This document shows positions 48,243-56,885 of a stretch of 64,000 nt of DNA, piece after piece (positions within the stretch are counted from its first letter, which is position 1; each line of letters opens with the position of its first letter). The DNA is from Legionella clemsonensis. GTDB taxonomy: Bacteria > Pseudomonadota > Gammaproteobacteria > Legionellales > Legionellaceae. The position numbers were made by a program, and so were the translations under genes. The stretch spans positions 372,001-436,000 of the forward strand of contig NZ_CP016397.1 in NCBI RefSeq assembly GCF_002240035.1, in the 5' to 3' direction. Below the pieces are notes generated by a model that ran no database searches, was not told the DNA's origin, and saw nothing but the letters and a program-made list of their open reading frames with translations.

Positions 48243-48267
48243 AAAGCGGGGGAAGCCCGCTTTTTTT
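48242..48267 (+). terminator. Intrinsic terminator after the desaturase gene
   Basis: AAAAGCGGG pairs with CCCGCTTTT around a 5-nt loop and runs on into further T (48260-48267). Confidence 0.9.
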
Positions 48268-48421
48268 ATTACTTAATAAAAGACAGCGTGTTAACGTTCC
48301 CTTTACTTACGATCAAATAAGTATTTAAATGCTAAAATTATAATGTTAGCAAGGTTGACATTTATAGGCTTTTGCTTTGAAGTAGTAGATCCAATCACAA
48401 TCACGTATGGAGATGTTATTT

Positions 48422-49162
48422 ATGGAGAAGAAGACGGCCGTAGTTACTGGAGGAACAGGTGGGATTGGTACAGCCATTTGTCAACGCTTAGCTGCTGATT
48501 ATCAAGTTATTGCCTGTTATTTTAAAAATGGCAATCATGAAGAAGCCAAGCGCTGGCAAGCAGAACAGCGCGCAGCAGGTCATGAAATTGATATTGTTTA
48601 TGCCGATATTGCCAGTTTTGCTGATTGTGAAAAATTAGCATCACTTGTATTGGAAAAATACAATAATGTGGATGTCTTGGTTAATAATGCTGGTATTACA
48701 GTAGACACTAGTTTAAAAAAAATGAGTGCACAACAATGGCAACAAGTCATCGATGCCAACTTGACAAGCGTGTTTAACGTAACTCGTAATGTTTTGCCTG
48801 CCATGCTCGAAAAAGGTTATGGCCGTATCATTACAATTTCATCTATCAACGGGCGAAAAGGACAGTTTGGTCAATGCAATTATGCTGCCTCAAAAGCTGC
48901 TCTTTTTGGATTCACTAAAAGTCTGGCACAAGAAGTAGCTTCCAAGGGTATTACAGTAAATACGGTTTCACCAGGCTATATTGAAACTCCTATGTTGGCA
49001 GCGATGAAAGAGGAAGTATTACAAAGTATTATTGCCAATATTCCGGTTGGTCGGTTAGGAACACCACAGGAAGTGGCAGAAGCAGTTGCGTTTTTGGCTT
49101 CTCCTTCATCTGGATTTATCACCGGTGCTAATTTGGATGTCAATGGTGGTCAGTATATGTAA
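48422..49162 (+). CDS. phbB: Acetoacetyl-CoA reductase, copy 1
   Basis: PhbB reduces acetoacetyl-CoA to (R)-3-hydroxybutyryl-CoA, the PHB precursor. The 246-residue short-chain dehydrogenase has TGGTGGIGTAICQRL, the NNAGI motif, and the Ser-Tyr-Lys triad in ISSINGRKGQFGQCNYAASKA. ATG 48422 has GGAG at a good 9-nt spacing; ATG 48407 is less likely. It precedes a second copy with 34 nt between them. Confidence 0.93.
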   Translation: MEKKTAVVTGGTGGIGTAICQRLAADYQVIACYFKNGNHEEAKRWQAEQRAAGHEIDIVYADIASFADCEKLASLVLEKYNNVDVLVNNAGITVDTSLKKMSAQQWQQVIDANLTSVFNVTRNVLPAMLEKGYGRIITISSINGRKGQFGQCNYAASKAALFGFTKSLAQEVASKGITVNTVSPGYIETPMLAAMKEEVLQSIIANIPVGRLGTPQEVAEAVAFLASPSSGFITGANLDVNGGQYM

Positions 49163-49196
49163 GGCTGCACAGGGATACATTTAAATAGGGAAGAGA

Positions 49197-49943
49197 ATGC
49201 AGAAAGAAAAAGTGGTACTTATTACTGGTGGTACTGGAGATATAGGTACCGCCATTGTTAAGCAGCTAAAACCTCTGTATGGATATATTATCGCCTTGGA
49301 TATTATTTCCAGGGAAAAGGCTGTACAGTGGCAGCAAGAATTAGCTCAGGATGATTGTCACGATATTCACTATCGCCAAATGGATGTTTCTGATTACAAT
49401 CAATGTCAGCAAGTGATAAAAGGTATTATTAGAGAGTTTGGTCGCGTTGATGTTTTGATTAACAACGCAGGTATTACCAGAGATGCTGTATTCAGCAAGA
49501 TGACTAAACAGCAATGGGATGAAGTCTTAAGAGTTAATCTTGATAGTATGTACAATGTGACTCATCAGGTGGTAGAACAAATGCGTAACCAGAAAAGTGG
49601 CCGCATTATAAATATCTCTTCAGTTAACGCGCAGAAAGGACAGTTTTCTCAGACCAATTATGCGGCATCCAAGGCGGGCATTTATGGCTTCACTAAAAGT
49701 CTTGCGCAAGAGTTGATGTTAAAAAATATAACGGTGAACAGTATTTCACCTGGTTATGTCAATACGCGTTTAATGAAAGGAATTCGACCGGATATCCTGG
49801 ATTCTATTATTGAATTAATTCCTGCAAAACGATTAGCAGAACCAGAGGAAGTTGCCTGGGTGGTAGAGTTTTTAGTCAATGAAAAAAGTTGTTACATTAC
49901 CGGGGCAAATCTGAGTATTAATGGTGGTTTACATATGTATTAA
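49197..49943 (+). CDS. phbB: Acetoacetyl-CoA reductase, copy 2
   Basis: A 248-residue relative of the preceding gene with the same TGGTGDIGTAIV, NNAGITRD and ISSVNAQKGQFSQTNYAASKAG motifs. The copies are clearly paralogous and diverged in the substrate loop and C-terminus (SPGYVNTRLMKGIRP here, SPGYIETPMLAAMKE in copy 1). Tandem phbB genes suggest different chain-length or cofactor preference. GGGAAGAG precedes ATG 49197. Confidence 0.93.
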   Translation: MQKEKVVLITGGTGDIGTAIVKQLKPLYGYIIALDIISREKAVQWQQELAQDDCHDIHYRQMDVSDYNQCQQVIKGIIREFGRVDVLINNAGITRDAVFSKMTKQQWDEVLRVNLDSMYNVTHQVVEQMRNQKSGRIINISSVNAQKGQFSQTNYAASKAGIYGFTKSLAQELMLKNITVNSISPGYVNTRLMKGIRPDILDSIIELIPAKRLAEPEEVAWVVEFLVNEKSCYITGANLSINGGLHMY

Positions 49944-50066
49944 GATCTGTTGTCATTGCGCTAAATTGAGTCGAAAAGTAATATTTTCGTCAATATAGTA
50001 GAATGTCACTAGACCATAGCCCTTTATGGTCAGCAGGAAGATAAGCAGACCTGGGTTGAGAGAACT

Positions 50067-50480
50067 ATGGCAAGACTGATAAAGAAATATAAAAATCGCA
50101 GACTATATGACACTGAAAAAAGCCAATATATTACTGTTGAAGATCTTCAACGGTATGTAGTCGAAGGTTTGTCTTTTAAGGTAGAGGATTCTACTACGGG
50201 CAAAGATATTACCAATGCTACTCTGTTACAGATTTTCGTTGAAATGGAAAGTGGGGCCACGCAATTTTTATCTCCTGAAATACTAAGGCAATTAATTATT
50301 TTTGCTAACCACCCAATGCATCAGTCTTTTAAGTCGATGTTGGAGCAAATGTTTGCCAACATGGAAAAATTATTACAATCAAATCCTTATCTGAATGACT
50401 ATAAAAAAGCTACCATGCTGTGGGATCAGCAAATGCAACAATTCTTTAAGCACTGGCAGGGATTTTTTGGTGTTAAATAG
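50067..50480 (+). CDS. phaR: PHB synthesis repressor PhaR
   Basis: PhaR senses PHB granules and represses phasin and related genes. The 137-residue protein has the N-terminal DNA-binding PHB_acc_N module (IKKYKNRRLYDTEKSQYIT, FKVEDSTTGKDIT) and the following LLQIFVEMES, ILRQLIIFANHPMHQSF region. Length is in the shorter range of the family. It lies between phbB copy 2 and the phasin gene, the normal location. Confidence 0.95.
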   Translation: MARLIKKYKNRRLYDTEKSQYITVEDLQRYVVEGLSFKVEDSTTGKDITNATLLQIFVEMESGATQFLSPEILRQLIIFANHPMHQSFKSMLEQMFANMEKLLQSNPYLNDYKKATMLWDQQMQQFFKHWQGFFGVK

Positions 50481-50539
50481 GATAAGTTTAATAGTGATGG
50501 AGCATCTATACTGAACTCCTGTAACAACAGTTAAAAATA

Positions 50540-50616
50540 TTGCGCTGCAAAAAATTATTGCTTAACTCCTTGACAAATATTAAATAAAAGTACTATTATT
50601 TAATTGTGCAGTGCAA
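50540..50616 (+). promoter_or_regulatory. Phasin promoter with PhaR-like operator candidates
   Basis: TTGCGCTGCAA at 50540-50550 and TTGTGCAGTGCAA at 50604-50616 are similar imperfect palindromes of the GC-core, TTGCA-type known for PhaR sites. TTGACA at 50570-50575 followed after 15-17 nt by TACTAT/CTATTA is a good sigma-70 promoter between them. Binding of PhaR is inferred. Confidence 0.5.
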
Positions 50617-50635
50617 CATAAAGGTGGAGAACATC

Positions 50636-50926
50636 ATGACACAAGCTTATTTTGAAAACTGGAGCGACATAGCAAAAAAAATTCAAGAGCCGTTTCAAGC
50701 TCTGACAGAACTTAATGTAAAAACTTTACAAAGTCTTAGCTATTTAAAACCAGATGAACTCGCTAATACGAAAAAGCCAGAGGAACTACTCGAGAAACAA
50801 ATTCATTTAGCAATTGAGAATGGACATAAGGCATTGGACTATTTACAAAAATCATTCCAAATTATGGAAAAAACAATGCTGTCATTAGTTCAAGAAGTAA
50901 AGAATAAGGCAGATATTAAGAAGTAA
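50636..50926 (+). CDS. Phasin family protein
   Basis: A small PHB granule-coating protein of about 96 residues starting at ATG 50636 (GGTGGAGA upstream). Helical, amphipathic sequence, WSDIAKKIQEPFQALTELNVKTLQSL and AIENGHKALDYLQKSF, fits the phasin_2 type. It is shorter than most phasins. Position directly after phaR and a terminator behind it support the call. Confidence 0.85.
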   Translation: MTQAYFENWSDIAKKIQEPFQALTELNVKTLQSLSYLKPDELANTKKPEELLEKQIHLAIENGHKALDYLQKSFQIMEKTMLSLVQEVKNKADIKK

Positions 50927-50938
50927 TAGTCCATACTT

Positions 50939-50965
50939 AGCTACTGCTTAAGCAGTAGCTTTTTT
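50939..50965 (+). terminator. Intrinsic terminator after the phasin gene
   Basis: A perfect 22-nt palindrome AGCTACTGCTTAAGCAGTAGCT followed by five T. Confidence 0.85.
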
Positions 50966-50977
50966 CGCCAGTTGAAT

Positions 50978-52213
50978 TTATTCAAATCCAAATACGCTTC
51001 TGCCACCATACAAAGCTGAAGCCTCCTTTTCATGAGCAATAATCTCTTCTACGGTAGGACCGCTGATAATCCTGTGCTCAAGTTCTCGTGCTTGTTTATC
51101 CAGCTTTTTAATGGCATCCAATTTTTCGTTTTGTCCAAGCTTTGCTTTTTGAATGGCTGTTTTCAAAACACGGATAGTTTCATCATACACTTTCACAGGA
51201 ACAGGGAAGGGATGGCGATCTTTGCCTCCATGGGCCAGGGAAAAACGGGCGGGATCGGAAAATCTATAAGGAGCACCATGAATGATTTCAGCTACCATGG
51301 CTAAGGCCAGAATTGTTCTGGCGCCTACACCGGGTGTCAGGAGAAGTTCTGAGAAATCTTCCGGGCCGCGATCGATGGCCGCAGCAATGTTTCCATGCAA
51401 ACGTCGTAAAGAAATATCTTCAGCTTTGACCTCATGATGTGTTGGCATCTCTAGATGAGGTAGTGGAAGCTGGCCTGCTTTAACAGTTACCCCTTTTGGA
51501 ATAGCAGGTTTCCCTTTCGATACTTCTGCAAGAATACGTTCGGGAGAGAGTGTTTTCAAAAGATCAATTTGTCTGGATCGCGATATTTGGGCTCTTTGAT
51601 CAGTAAGATTGATAATATTACCTTGATGAGGTCCTTCGATGGCGGTATGAGGCGCATCAATAAAACTGTCCAGTCCCTCGGATAACCAATGATATCGCCG
51701 TGCCTGTTTGTTGCTAGTATTCATACCCTGCTGAATAATAGCCCATTTTCCCTCGTCAGTAACAATAAAGCCGTGCAAGTAAAGGTCGAAACCGTCCTGA
51801 ATAGCTGCGCTATCTACCTTGGCCACAAGGCGACTGGACTGGGCAAGTTGTTGACCATCAAAACCCACTCTGGAGCCAATGGTTATAAGTTCATGGGGAG
51901 TTTGACGCGAATATTTACCCCTGCCCCCACATACATGAATTCCTAGCTCTTTCGACAGCGGCGTTAAACCACGTTTAAGAGCACCGATGACACTGGTAGT
52001 AATGCCTGACGAATGCCAATCCATGCCCATGACTGAACCAAAGGATTGAAACCAGAAAGGATTGGCCAAACGCCGCAGAAATTCATCTCGTCCGTAATGA
52101 TGTATGATGGCTTGGCTCATAACGGCCCCCAATTTTGTCATACGATCTGCTAGCCATGAGGGTACATGACCATAATGTAAAGGCAGATTAGCGCTACCTG
52201 TTTTTTGGGTCAT
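50978..52213 (-). CDS. DUF763 family protein
   Basis: A 411-residue protein of unknown function. The N-terminal LPLHYGHVPSWLADRMTKLG, FGSVMGMDWHSSGITTSV, GIHVCGGRGKYSRQTP and the HGFIVTDEGKWAIIQQGMN motif are characteristic of DUF763. A helix-hairpin-helix-like TPGVGARTILALAMV lies in the middle, hinting at nucleic-acid binding. It interrupts the PHB cluster on the opposite strand, and the cluster's phasin terminator separates it. Family members occur mainly in archaea and scattered bacteria, so gene transfer is possible. Confidence 0.85.
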   Translation of the reverse strand: MTQKTGSANLPLHYGHVPSWLADRMTKLGAVMSQAIIHHYGRDEFLRRLANPFWFQSFGSVMGMDWHSSGITTSVIGALKRGLTPLSKELGIHVCGGRGKYSRQTPHELITIGSRVGFDGQQLAQSSRLVAKVDSAAIQDGFDLYLHGFIVTDEGKWAIIQQGMNTSNKQARRYHWLSEGLDSFIDAPHTAIEGPHQGNIINLTDQRAQISRSRQIDLLKTLSPERILAEVSKGKPAIPKGVTVKAGQLPLPHLEMPTHHEVKAEDISLRRLHGNIAAAIDRGPEDFSELLLTPGVGARTILALAMVAEIIHGAPYRFSDPARFSLAHGGKDRHPFPVPVKVYDETIRVLKTAIQKAKLGQNEKLDAIKKLDKQARELEHRIISGPTVEEIIAHEKEASALYGGRSVFGFE

Positions 52214-52319
52214 ATTTGCTTTGAAAGAATTTAGAGTAGGGAAATTATAGCGGGCTAGGCTGATTCATTCCAATTGCAGTATGGTGGCGCGTATAAAGAA
52301 CTACCTGCTCCCTCGGCTT

Positions 52320-52397
52320 TGCGCATTCTGGAATGACGAGATGCAAAAAAATATAAAGGACTTCAACACATGTCATCCTGAAAACGACGAACTCAAA
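52320..52397. repeat. Possible degenerate copy of the palindromic element
   Basis: CATTCTGGAATGACGA and TGTCATCCTGAAAACGACG face each other here as in the inner arms of the 29757-29885 element. The arms are short and imperfect and the outer parts are gone, so this is a weak call. The rest of the gap 52214-52506 holds no gene I can see. Confidence 0.4.
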
Positions 52398-52506
52398 AAA
52401 TAAAGACAACAGCAGCTTTCCTCGAAAGATTAATCAAATCAGCTGCTTAGTTCTAACGGCTAAGCTGGTTAAAATTATTATAGTTATTAACTCTATGAAT
52501 CATAAG

Positions 52507-54357
52507 TTATTTGCAAGCTACAGTTTCCTCTTCGGCTGCGGGTGTGGTCTTACCTATCAATGATTCGGCGCTAAAATTAGTTATCCCTTGACCTGGTTCT
52601 TCCATAGCTGCTTTGTAGGTTTTAAAAACATACTTGCCGGGTGCATCGATTATTGGTTTAAAAGGCAGCTTATTAAAATCAGGGGCTTTTACAAGAGGAC
52701 CTGATTCTTTTTTCAACCAATCCAGCCATTCAGGCCACCAGGAACCTGGATGGTGAATCGCACTGGCCAACCAATCTTCAGCAGTTTGATCTGTTCTTGT
52801 ATTCCGATAGAAACCATATTTTTCACTGCTTGAGGGATTAACAATCCCTGCAATATGTCCTGAACCCCCCAATAAAAAACGTTTTTTTCCCTTCATCAGT
52901 TGGAACCCCCGATAAGTCGTTTGCCAGGGGGCAATGTGATCTTTTTGGGTGGATACAAAAAAAGTGGGGACTTTAATTTGGGTAACATCTAAAGGCACAT
53001 GATTTAAATGAATTTTACCAGGATTAATTAAGTCGTTGTGAAGATACATCCAACGTAAGTATTGCGAATGCATTTTTGCAGGCATATTCGTAGCATCAGC
53101 ATTCCAGTATAGAATATCAAAAGGTACGGGGTTTTTTCCCTGTAGGTAATTTTTAATAAAAAACGACCAGACAAGGTCGTTGGCTCTCAACGAGTTAAAG
53201 GTGCTGGCCATAAAGCGGCCGTCTAAAAATCCTTTCGCGTGCATTTCTTCTTCAATGCGTCGAATTTGTTGTTCATCAATGAACACAGAAATATCACCGG
53301 GATCACTAAAATCAATCATTGATGCAAGAAATGTCGCACTACGAACAGGCGTTTCGTTCAATGCATTCAAATAGGCAAGCAAGCAGGCAATTAATGTTCC
53401 ACCTATGCAAAACCCAAGCACATTGACCTGTTCTACCTTAAGTTGCTTTTGTATAGTCTTAATCGCAGTAAGAGGACCTTCATTTAAATAATCAAACAAA
53501 CCCTTGTCAGCATAACTGGCATCAGGATTTACCCAGGATATTACAAATACAGTAATTCCTTGTTTGACCAGCCAGCCAATGAATGAATTATGTGGACTTA
53601 AATCAAGGATGTAGTATTTATTAATCCAGGGTGGAACAATCAATAAAGGAATGGTGTTCACTTCTTCAGTTTGTGGGCTAAATTGGATGAGCTCCATCAT
53701 TTCATTACGATAGATTACTTTTCCAGGTGTTGTTGCCAGATTTTCGCCAATTTTAAAGGCGTCTGTATCAGTCATTTTAATAATCAGACGTGAAGAACCT
53801 GTTTCCAAATCTGTAAGCAAATTCTGTAAGCCACGTAATAAATTTTTGCCGTGACTTTGAATGGTTTCTGCCATTAATTGGGGATTGGTGTGAAGAAAAT
53901 TGGCTGGTGATAAGGCATCAAGATATTGTCTTGTAAAAAATTGTACTCTTTTGGCAAGTTGCTTGTCTCCATAATCTAAATGCTCAAAGAGAGAATTTAG
54001 GTGCTCGCTTGCTAACAGATAATGTTGGCTTAGCAGGTTAAAAAAGGGATTATTGACCCACTCCTCGCTACTGAAACGCCTGTCTTCAATGGGCATGGAT
54101 TTCCCTTCCAACCAGTGGTTAAACTGTTCCTGCATTAAACTCATGGCATCTTGCCAGTAAGCAAGTTGCATTTGCCAAATTTGTTCCGGATTTTTCAACA
54201 TTACTGTCAGTAAGGCCTGAAAATCGGTAGTGAGATCAATATACTGTTTGATAAGAGCAGGAAACTGCGCGGGTTGTTTCTTCATCCCATCAATTAATTG
54301 AAGACTTTTCATTGCAACAGAGTGCATGAGATCACTAAGTTCTGTATCTTGGGTCAT
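52507..54357 (-). CDS. phaC: Class I polyhydroxyalkanoate synthase
   Basis: PhaC polymerises (R)-3-hydroxybutyryl-CoA into granules. The 616-residue protein has the N-terminal PhaC_N region, the lipase-like box GFCIGGT with the catalytic Cys at about 317, YWNADATNMPAKMH, and the acid and His of KDHIAPW and GGSGHIAGIVNPSS. Length is normal. It is transcribed opposite to phbBB-phaR-phasin and separated from them by the DUF763 gene. Confidence 0.96.
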   Translation of the reverse strand: MTQDTELSDLMHSVAMKSLQLIDGMKKQPAQFPALIKQYIDLTTDFQALLTVMLKNPEQIWQMQLAYWQDAMSLMQEQFNHWLEGKSMPIEDRRFSSEEWVNNPFFNLLSQHYLLASEHLNSLFEHLDYGDKQLAKRVQFFTRQYLDALSPANFLHTNPQLMAETIQSHGKNLLRGLQNLLTDLETGSSRLIIKMTDTDAFKIGENLATTPGKVIYRNEMMELIQFSPQTEEVNTIPLLIVPPWINKYYILDLSPHNSFIGWLVKQGITVFVISWVNPDASYADKGLFDYLNEGPLTAIKTIQKQLKVEQVNVLGFCIGGTLIACLLAYLNALNETPVRSATFLASMIDFSDPGDISVFIDEQQIRRIEEEMHAKGFLDGRFMASTFNSLRANDLVWSFFIKNYLQGKNPVPFDILYWNADATNMPAKMHSQYLRWMYLHNDLINPGKIHLNHVPLDVTQIKVPTFFVSTQKDHIAPWQTTYRGFQLMKGKKRFLLGGSGHIAGIVNPSSSEKYGFYRNTRTDQTAEDWLASAIHHPGSWWPEWLDWLKKESGPLVKAPDFNKLPFKPIIDAPGKYVFKTYKAAMEEPGQGITNFSAESLIGKTTPAAEEETVACK

Positions 54358-54656
54358 CCGAGCTCCTACAAAATCGTTAAACTTACTGCATTTATCTAGA
54401 TTATCAAAAGCTATCTAAATACCAAAATTAAATCTATCTCTTAAGATAGTCTATTTATTTGGAATAAATTCAGAATATAGCTCTATTTTTTTATTTCTGC
54501 TGTGCAATTAATTTTTATTGTTGGCCAACGAAGTCTATTTTTATCGCTAATTCAATAGATTGTCCCATGCGTTCTTCTAATAATTATTTTTAAACGTTAG
54601 TTTAAGCCTAGTGGTGCATTGCAAAATAGAGTTCCCTCTTCTACACTGAGAGTTAG
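54358..54656 (+). other. Divergent region between phaC and the PKS-like gene
   Basis: 299 AT-rich nt with no coding sequence. It should contain the promoters of both flanking genes; no clear operator is seen. GAGAG near 54647 may be the ribosome-binding site of the downstream gene. Confidence 0.45.
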
Positions 54657-54665
54657 TTGTTCACT

Positions 54666-55823
54666 ATGCTCGGTATTAAAACAATTATGAAAGCAGTAGA
54701 CATCTTAAGTATAGCCTCTGTAGTACCTGAACAATCTGTATCTAGTCACGAAATAATCCATGAGGCGAATGGCCATCTCAGTGATGAGGTTCACAACATG
54801 CTTGGCTCAATGTTTATCAATCAACGCTATGCTGTTGTGGACGATTATCCACGTTATCTGGCAGGAAAGAAACCCAGAAAATTAGTGGAGGACATTAATG
54901 AGCTTGCAGTGAAATCAATTTATAAATGTGTAGACTCCATCAATAAAGCATTGGATATTTGCTTGTTTATTACTGTGACTAATACTGCACTAAGACCCTT
55001 GCCTTGTATGGCTTATGAAGTTATTGCCAAGGTGAATCCGGCAGTTCTCCCACGGGATGTCAGTGTAATAAATATGCAAAATCAAGGCTGTTCTTCGATG
55101 GTTAAGGCTATTGAGATTGCACAATCTTTTTTAATAGCAAATCCTGGGAAACAAGCTTTAATTACCATTGCAGAGGCACATACTGCTATGGTTCCCCCTA
55201 CTTTAACACAAAAAACAATTGGTTTTAATGAAATAAAAGCAATGCCTGAGGGGGAAGAAAAAGAAACTGCACAACTTAAAATAAACAATTTGATTAATAG
55301 CTATTTATTTGGTGATGGTGCGGTTTCAATGTTGCTACAGAGTAGTGAAGAAGAGCAAAATTTTAAATGTTGTCATCTTACTAATCAATCTTACAAAGAT
55401 ACTGAGATTTTGCATATGGATGAGGGTGGCAGTTACAAGCCCCTATATAATGGATTTCCTCAGTATTTTTTAAGTAAAGTAGTGCCTGCCCGAGGTCTTT
55501 TTTATAGCAAATGCTTGTTTGAAAAGCTTTGCAGTAGCTCTAAAGATAATGACATCAATGACATTGATTTTTTTCTTATCCATACCGGAAGTAAAAAAAT
55601 TATTGATGGCATTAGAAATGCGTTTTGTCTAGAGGAAAACGAGAAAGTCTCTCACTCTTATTCAGTCATTAAAAATTTTGGAAATTTATCCTCGTGTTCC
55701 ATTGGATTTATGCTTGATGAGGCACTGAATAGAGATAAAAAAACAGGTAATTTTTTATTAATTTCTTTTGGGGTGGGTTTTAGTGGCAGTATTGCTAAAT
55801 GGCAATTAAGAAGAGCTTATTAA
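54666..55823 (+). CDS. Type III polyketide synthase-like condensing enzyme
   Basis: An approximately 385-residue thiolase-fold protein. The Cys-His-Asn triad of chalcone-synthase-like enzymes is readable: NMQNQGCSSMVKAIEIA (Cys about 142), FLIHTGSKKIIDGIRNAF (His about 306) and IKNFGNLSSCSIGFMLDEAL (Asn about 340), plus LFGDGAVSMLL and the closing SFGVGFSGSIAKWQL. PKS III usually reads GGP where this has HTGSK, so the subfamily is not settled. The start is uncertain: TTG 54657 fits GAGAG, ATG 54666 or 54687 are alternatives. It precedes a FabH-like gene by about 80 nt. Confidence 0.75.
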   Translation: MLGIKTIMKAVDILSIASVVPEQSVSSHEIIHEANGHLSDEVHNMLGSMFINQRYAVVDDYPRYLAGKKPRKLVEDINELAVKSIYKCVDSINKALDICLFITVTNTALRPLPCMAYEVIAKVNPAVLPRDVSVINMQNQGCSSMVKAIEIAQSFLIANPGKQALITIAEAHTAMVPPTLTQKTIGFNEIKAMPEGEEKETAQLKINNLINSYLFGDGAVSMLLQSSEEEQNFKCCHLTNQSYKDTEILHMDEGGSYKPLYNGFPQYFLSKVVPARGLFYSKCLFEKLCSSSKDNDINDIDFFLIHTGSKKIIDGIRNAFCLEENEKVSHSYSVIKNFGNLSSCSIGFMLDEALNRDKKTGNFLLISFGVGFSGSIAKWQLRRAY

Positions 55824-55901
55824 TATCTATATTTTATGCTTCGGTCGGTAACCTATGTGGGACAACTATTTTTAGCATAGCCATGCAAAAAGGAGTTGGG
55901 A

Positions 55902-56885
55902 ATGAGTAATAATAATGAAATTTTAGCAAGCGGTGGTTATCTACCTAAAAAAATAATTCTTAATCAAGAGCTTGAATCATCAATGGCTACGACCGATGCC
56001 TGGATTACCCAAATGACGGGTATCAAACAGCGCCATATGCTTTCTGAAGATGAAGATTTTCTCAACTGTAGCTACAAGGCAGCACTTGCCGCTCTCGAGG
56101 AGGCAGACGTGTCACTACAAGCAATTAATTTAATCATTGTTGCAACGACGACACCTTATCAGCTGATGCCAAGTACAGCAGTCATGCTTCAGCAAAAGCT
56201 TGGAGTAACAAATTGTGTTGCTTTTGACATGCAAGCAGCTTGCTCGGGTTTTCTCTATGCGTTAGGTACTGCTAATTATCTGATGAAAGCAAATTCGCAG
56301 TTTGAATATGCGTTGGTTTTGGGATGTGATGCTTTTTCTCATGTGATTGATCATAATGATAGAACAACAGGGATACTTTTTGGTGATGGTTTCGGAGCAT
56401 TTTTATTAAAACGTGCAGGAGATTCTGATACAAAGGGAATTTTTTATTGCAAATTAGGTTCCGACGGCCAAGGTGTTGATGATTTATATATTCCCTGGGG
56501 AATGGGTCAAGGGATACAAACCGCGGAGGAAAAGAAGCCTTTCATCATTATGAATGGCAAGCAAGTATTTAAACATGCTGTTTCCCGTTTTACTCAAGAA
56601 ATTAAGCAAGCGCTGGAAACTATGCATCTAACTATTGCAGATATTCAGCACTTTGTTCCTCATCAGGCCAATATTCGCATTTTACAAGCAGTAGCTGCTG
56701 CCTTGAATATACCGATGGAAAAATTTATTGTGTCTCTCGATAAGCATGCCAATACCTCAGCAGCCTCCATTCCACTTGCATTCAATCAAGCGTATCAGGA
56801 AGGAAAAATCCAGCGAGGCGATTTAGTGTTACTGTGTGCATTTGGTGCCGGATTTACCTGGGGTACCACCATTTTTGAGTTTTAG
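55902..56885 (+). CDS. FabH-like 3-oxoacyl synthase III
   Basis: A 327-residue KAS III family enzyme with the triad Cys114 in QAACSGF, His254 in VPHQANIR and Asn284 in KHANTSAAS. TTDAWITQMTGIKQRHM and ILFGDGFGAFLL are typical of FabH. It starts at ATG 55902 with AGGAG 6 nt upstream. The copy is not in a fab operon, so it is more likely a secondary-metabolism or acetoacetyl-CoA-forming paralogue than the housekeeping FabH. Its stop overlaps the stop of the convergent Sec7 gene. Confidence 0.92.
   Translation: MSNNNEILASGGYLPKKIILNQELESSMATTDAWITQMTGIKQRHMLSEDEDFLNCSYKAALAALEEADVSLQAINLIIVATTTPYQLMPSTAVMLQQKLGVTNCVAFDMQAACSGFLYALGTANYLMKANSQFEYALVLGCDAFSHVIDHNDRTTGILFGDGFGAFLLKRAGDSDTKGIFYCKLGSDGQGVDDLYIPWGMGQGIQTAEEKKPFIIMNGKQVFKHAVSRFTQEIKQALETMHLTIADIQHFVPHQANIRILQAVAAALNIPMEKFIVSLDKHANTSAASIPLAFNQAYQEGKIQRGDLVLLCAFGAGFTWGTTIFEF

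Noticed and set aside
54657-55823. The PKS-like gene as a PHB ketothiolase (phbA)
   Set aside because: It has a Cys-His-Asn triad; biosynthetic thiolases have a Cys-His-Cys arrangement and other signature motifs.
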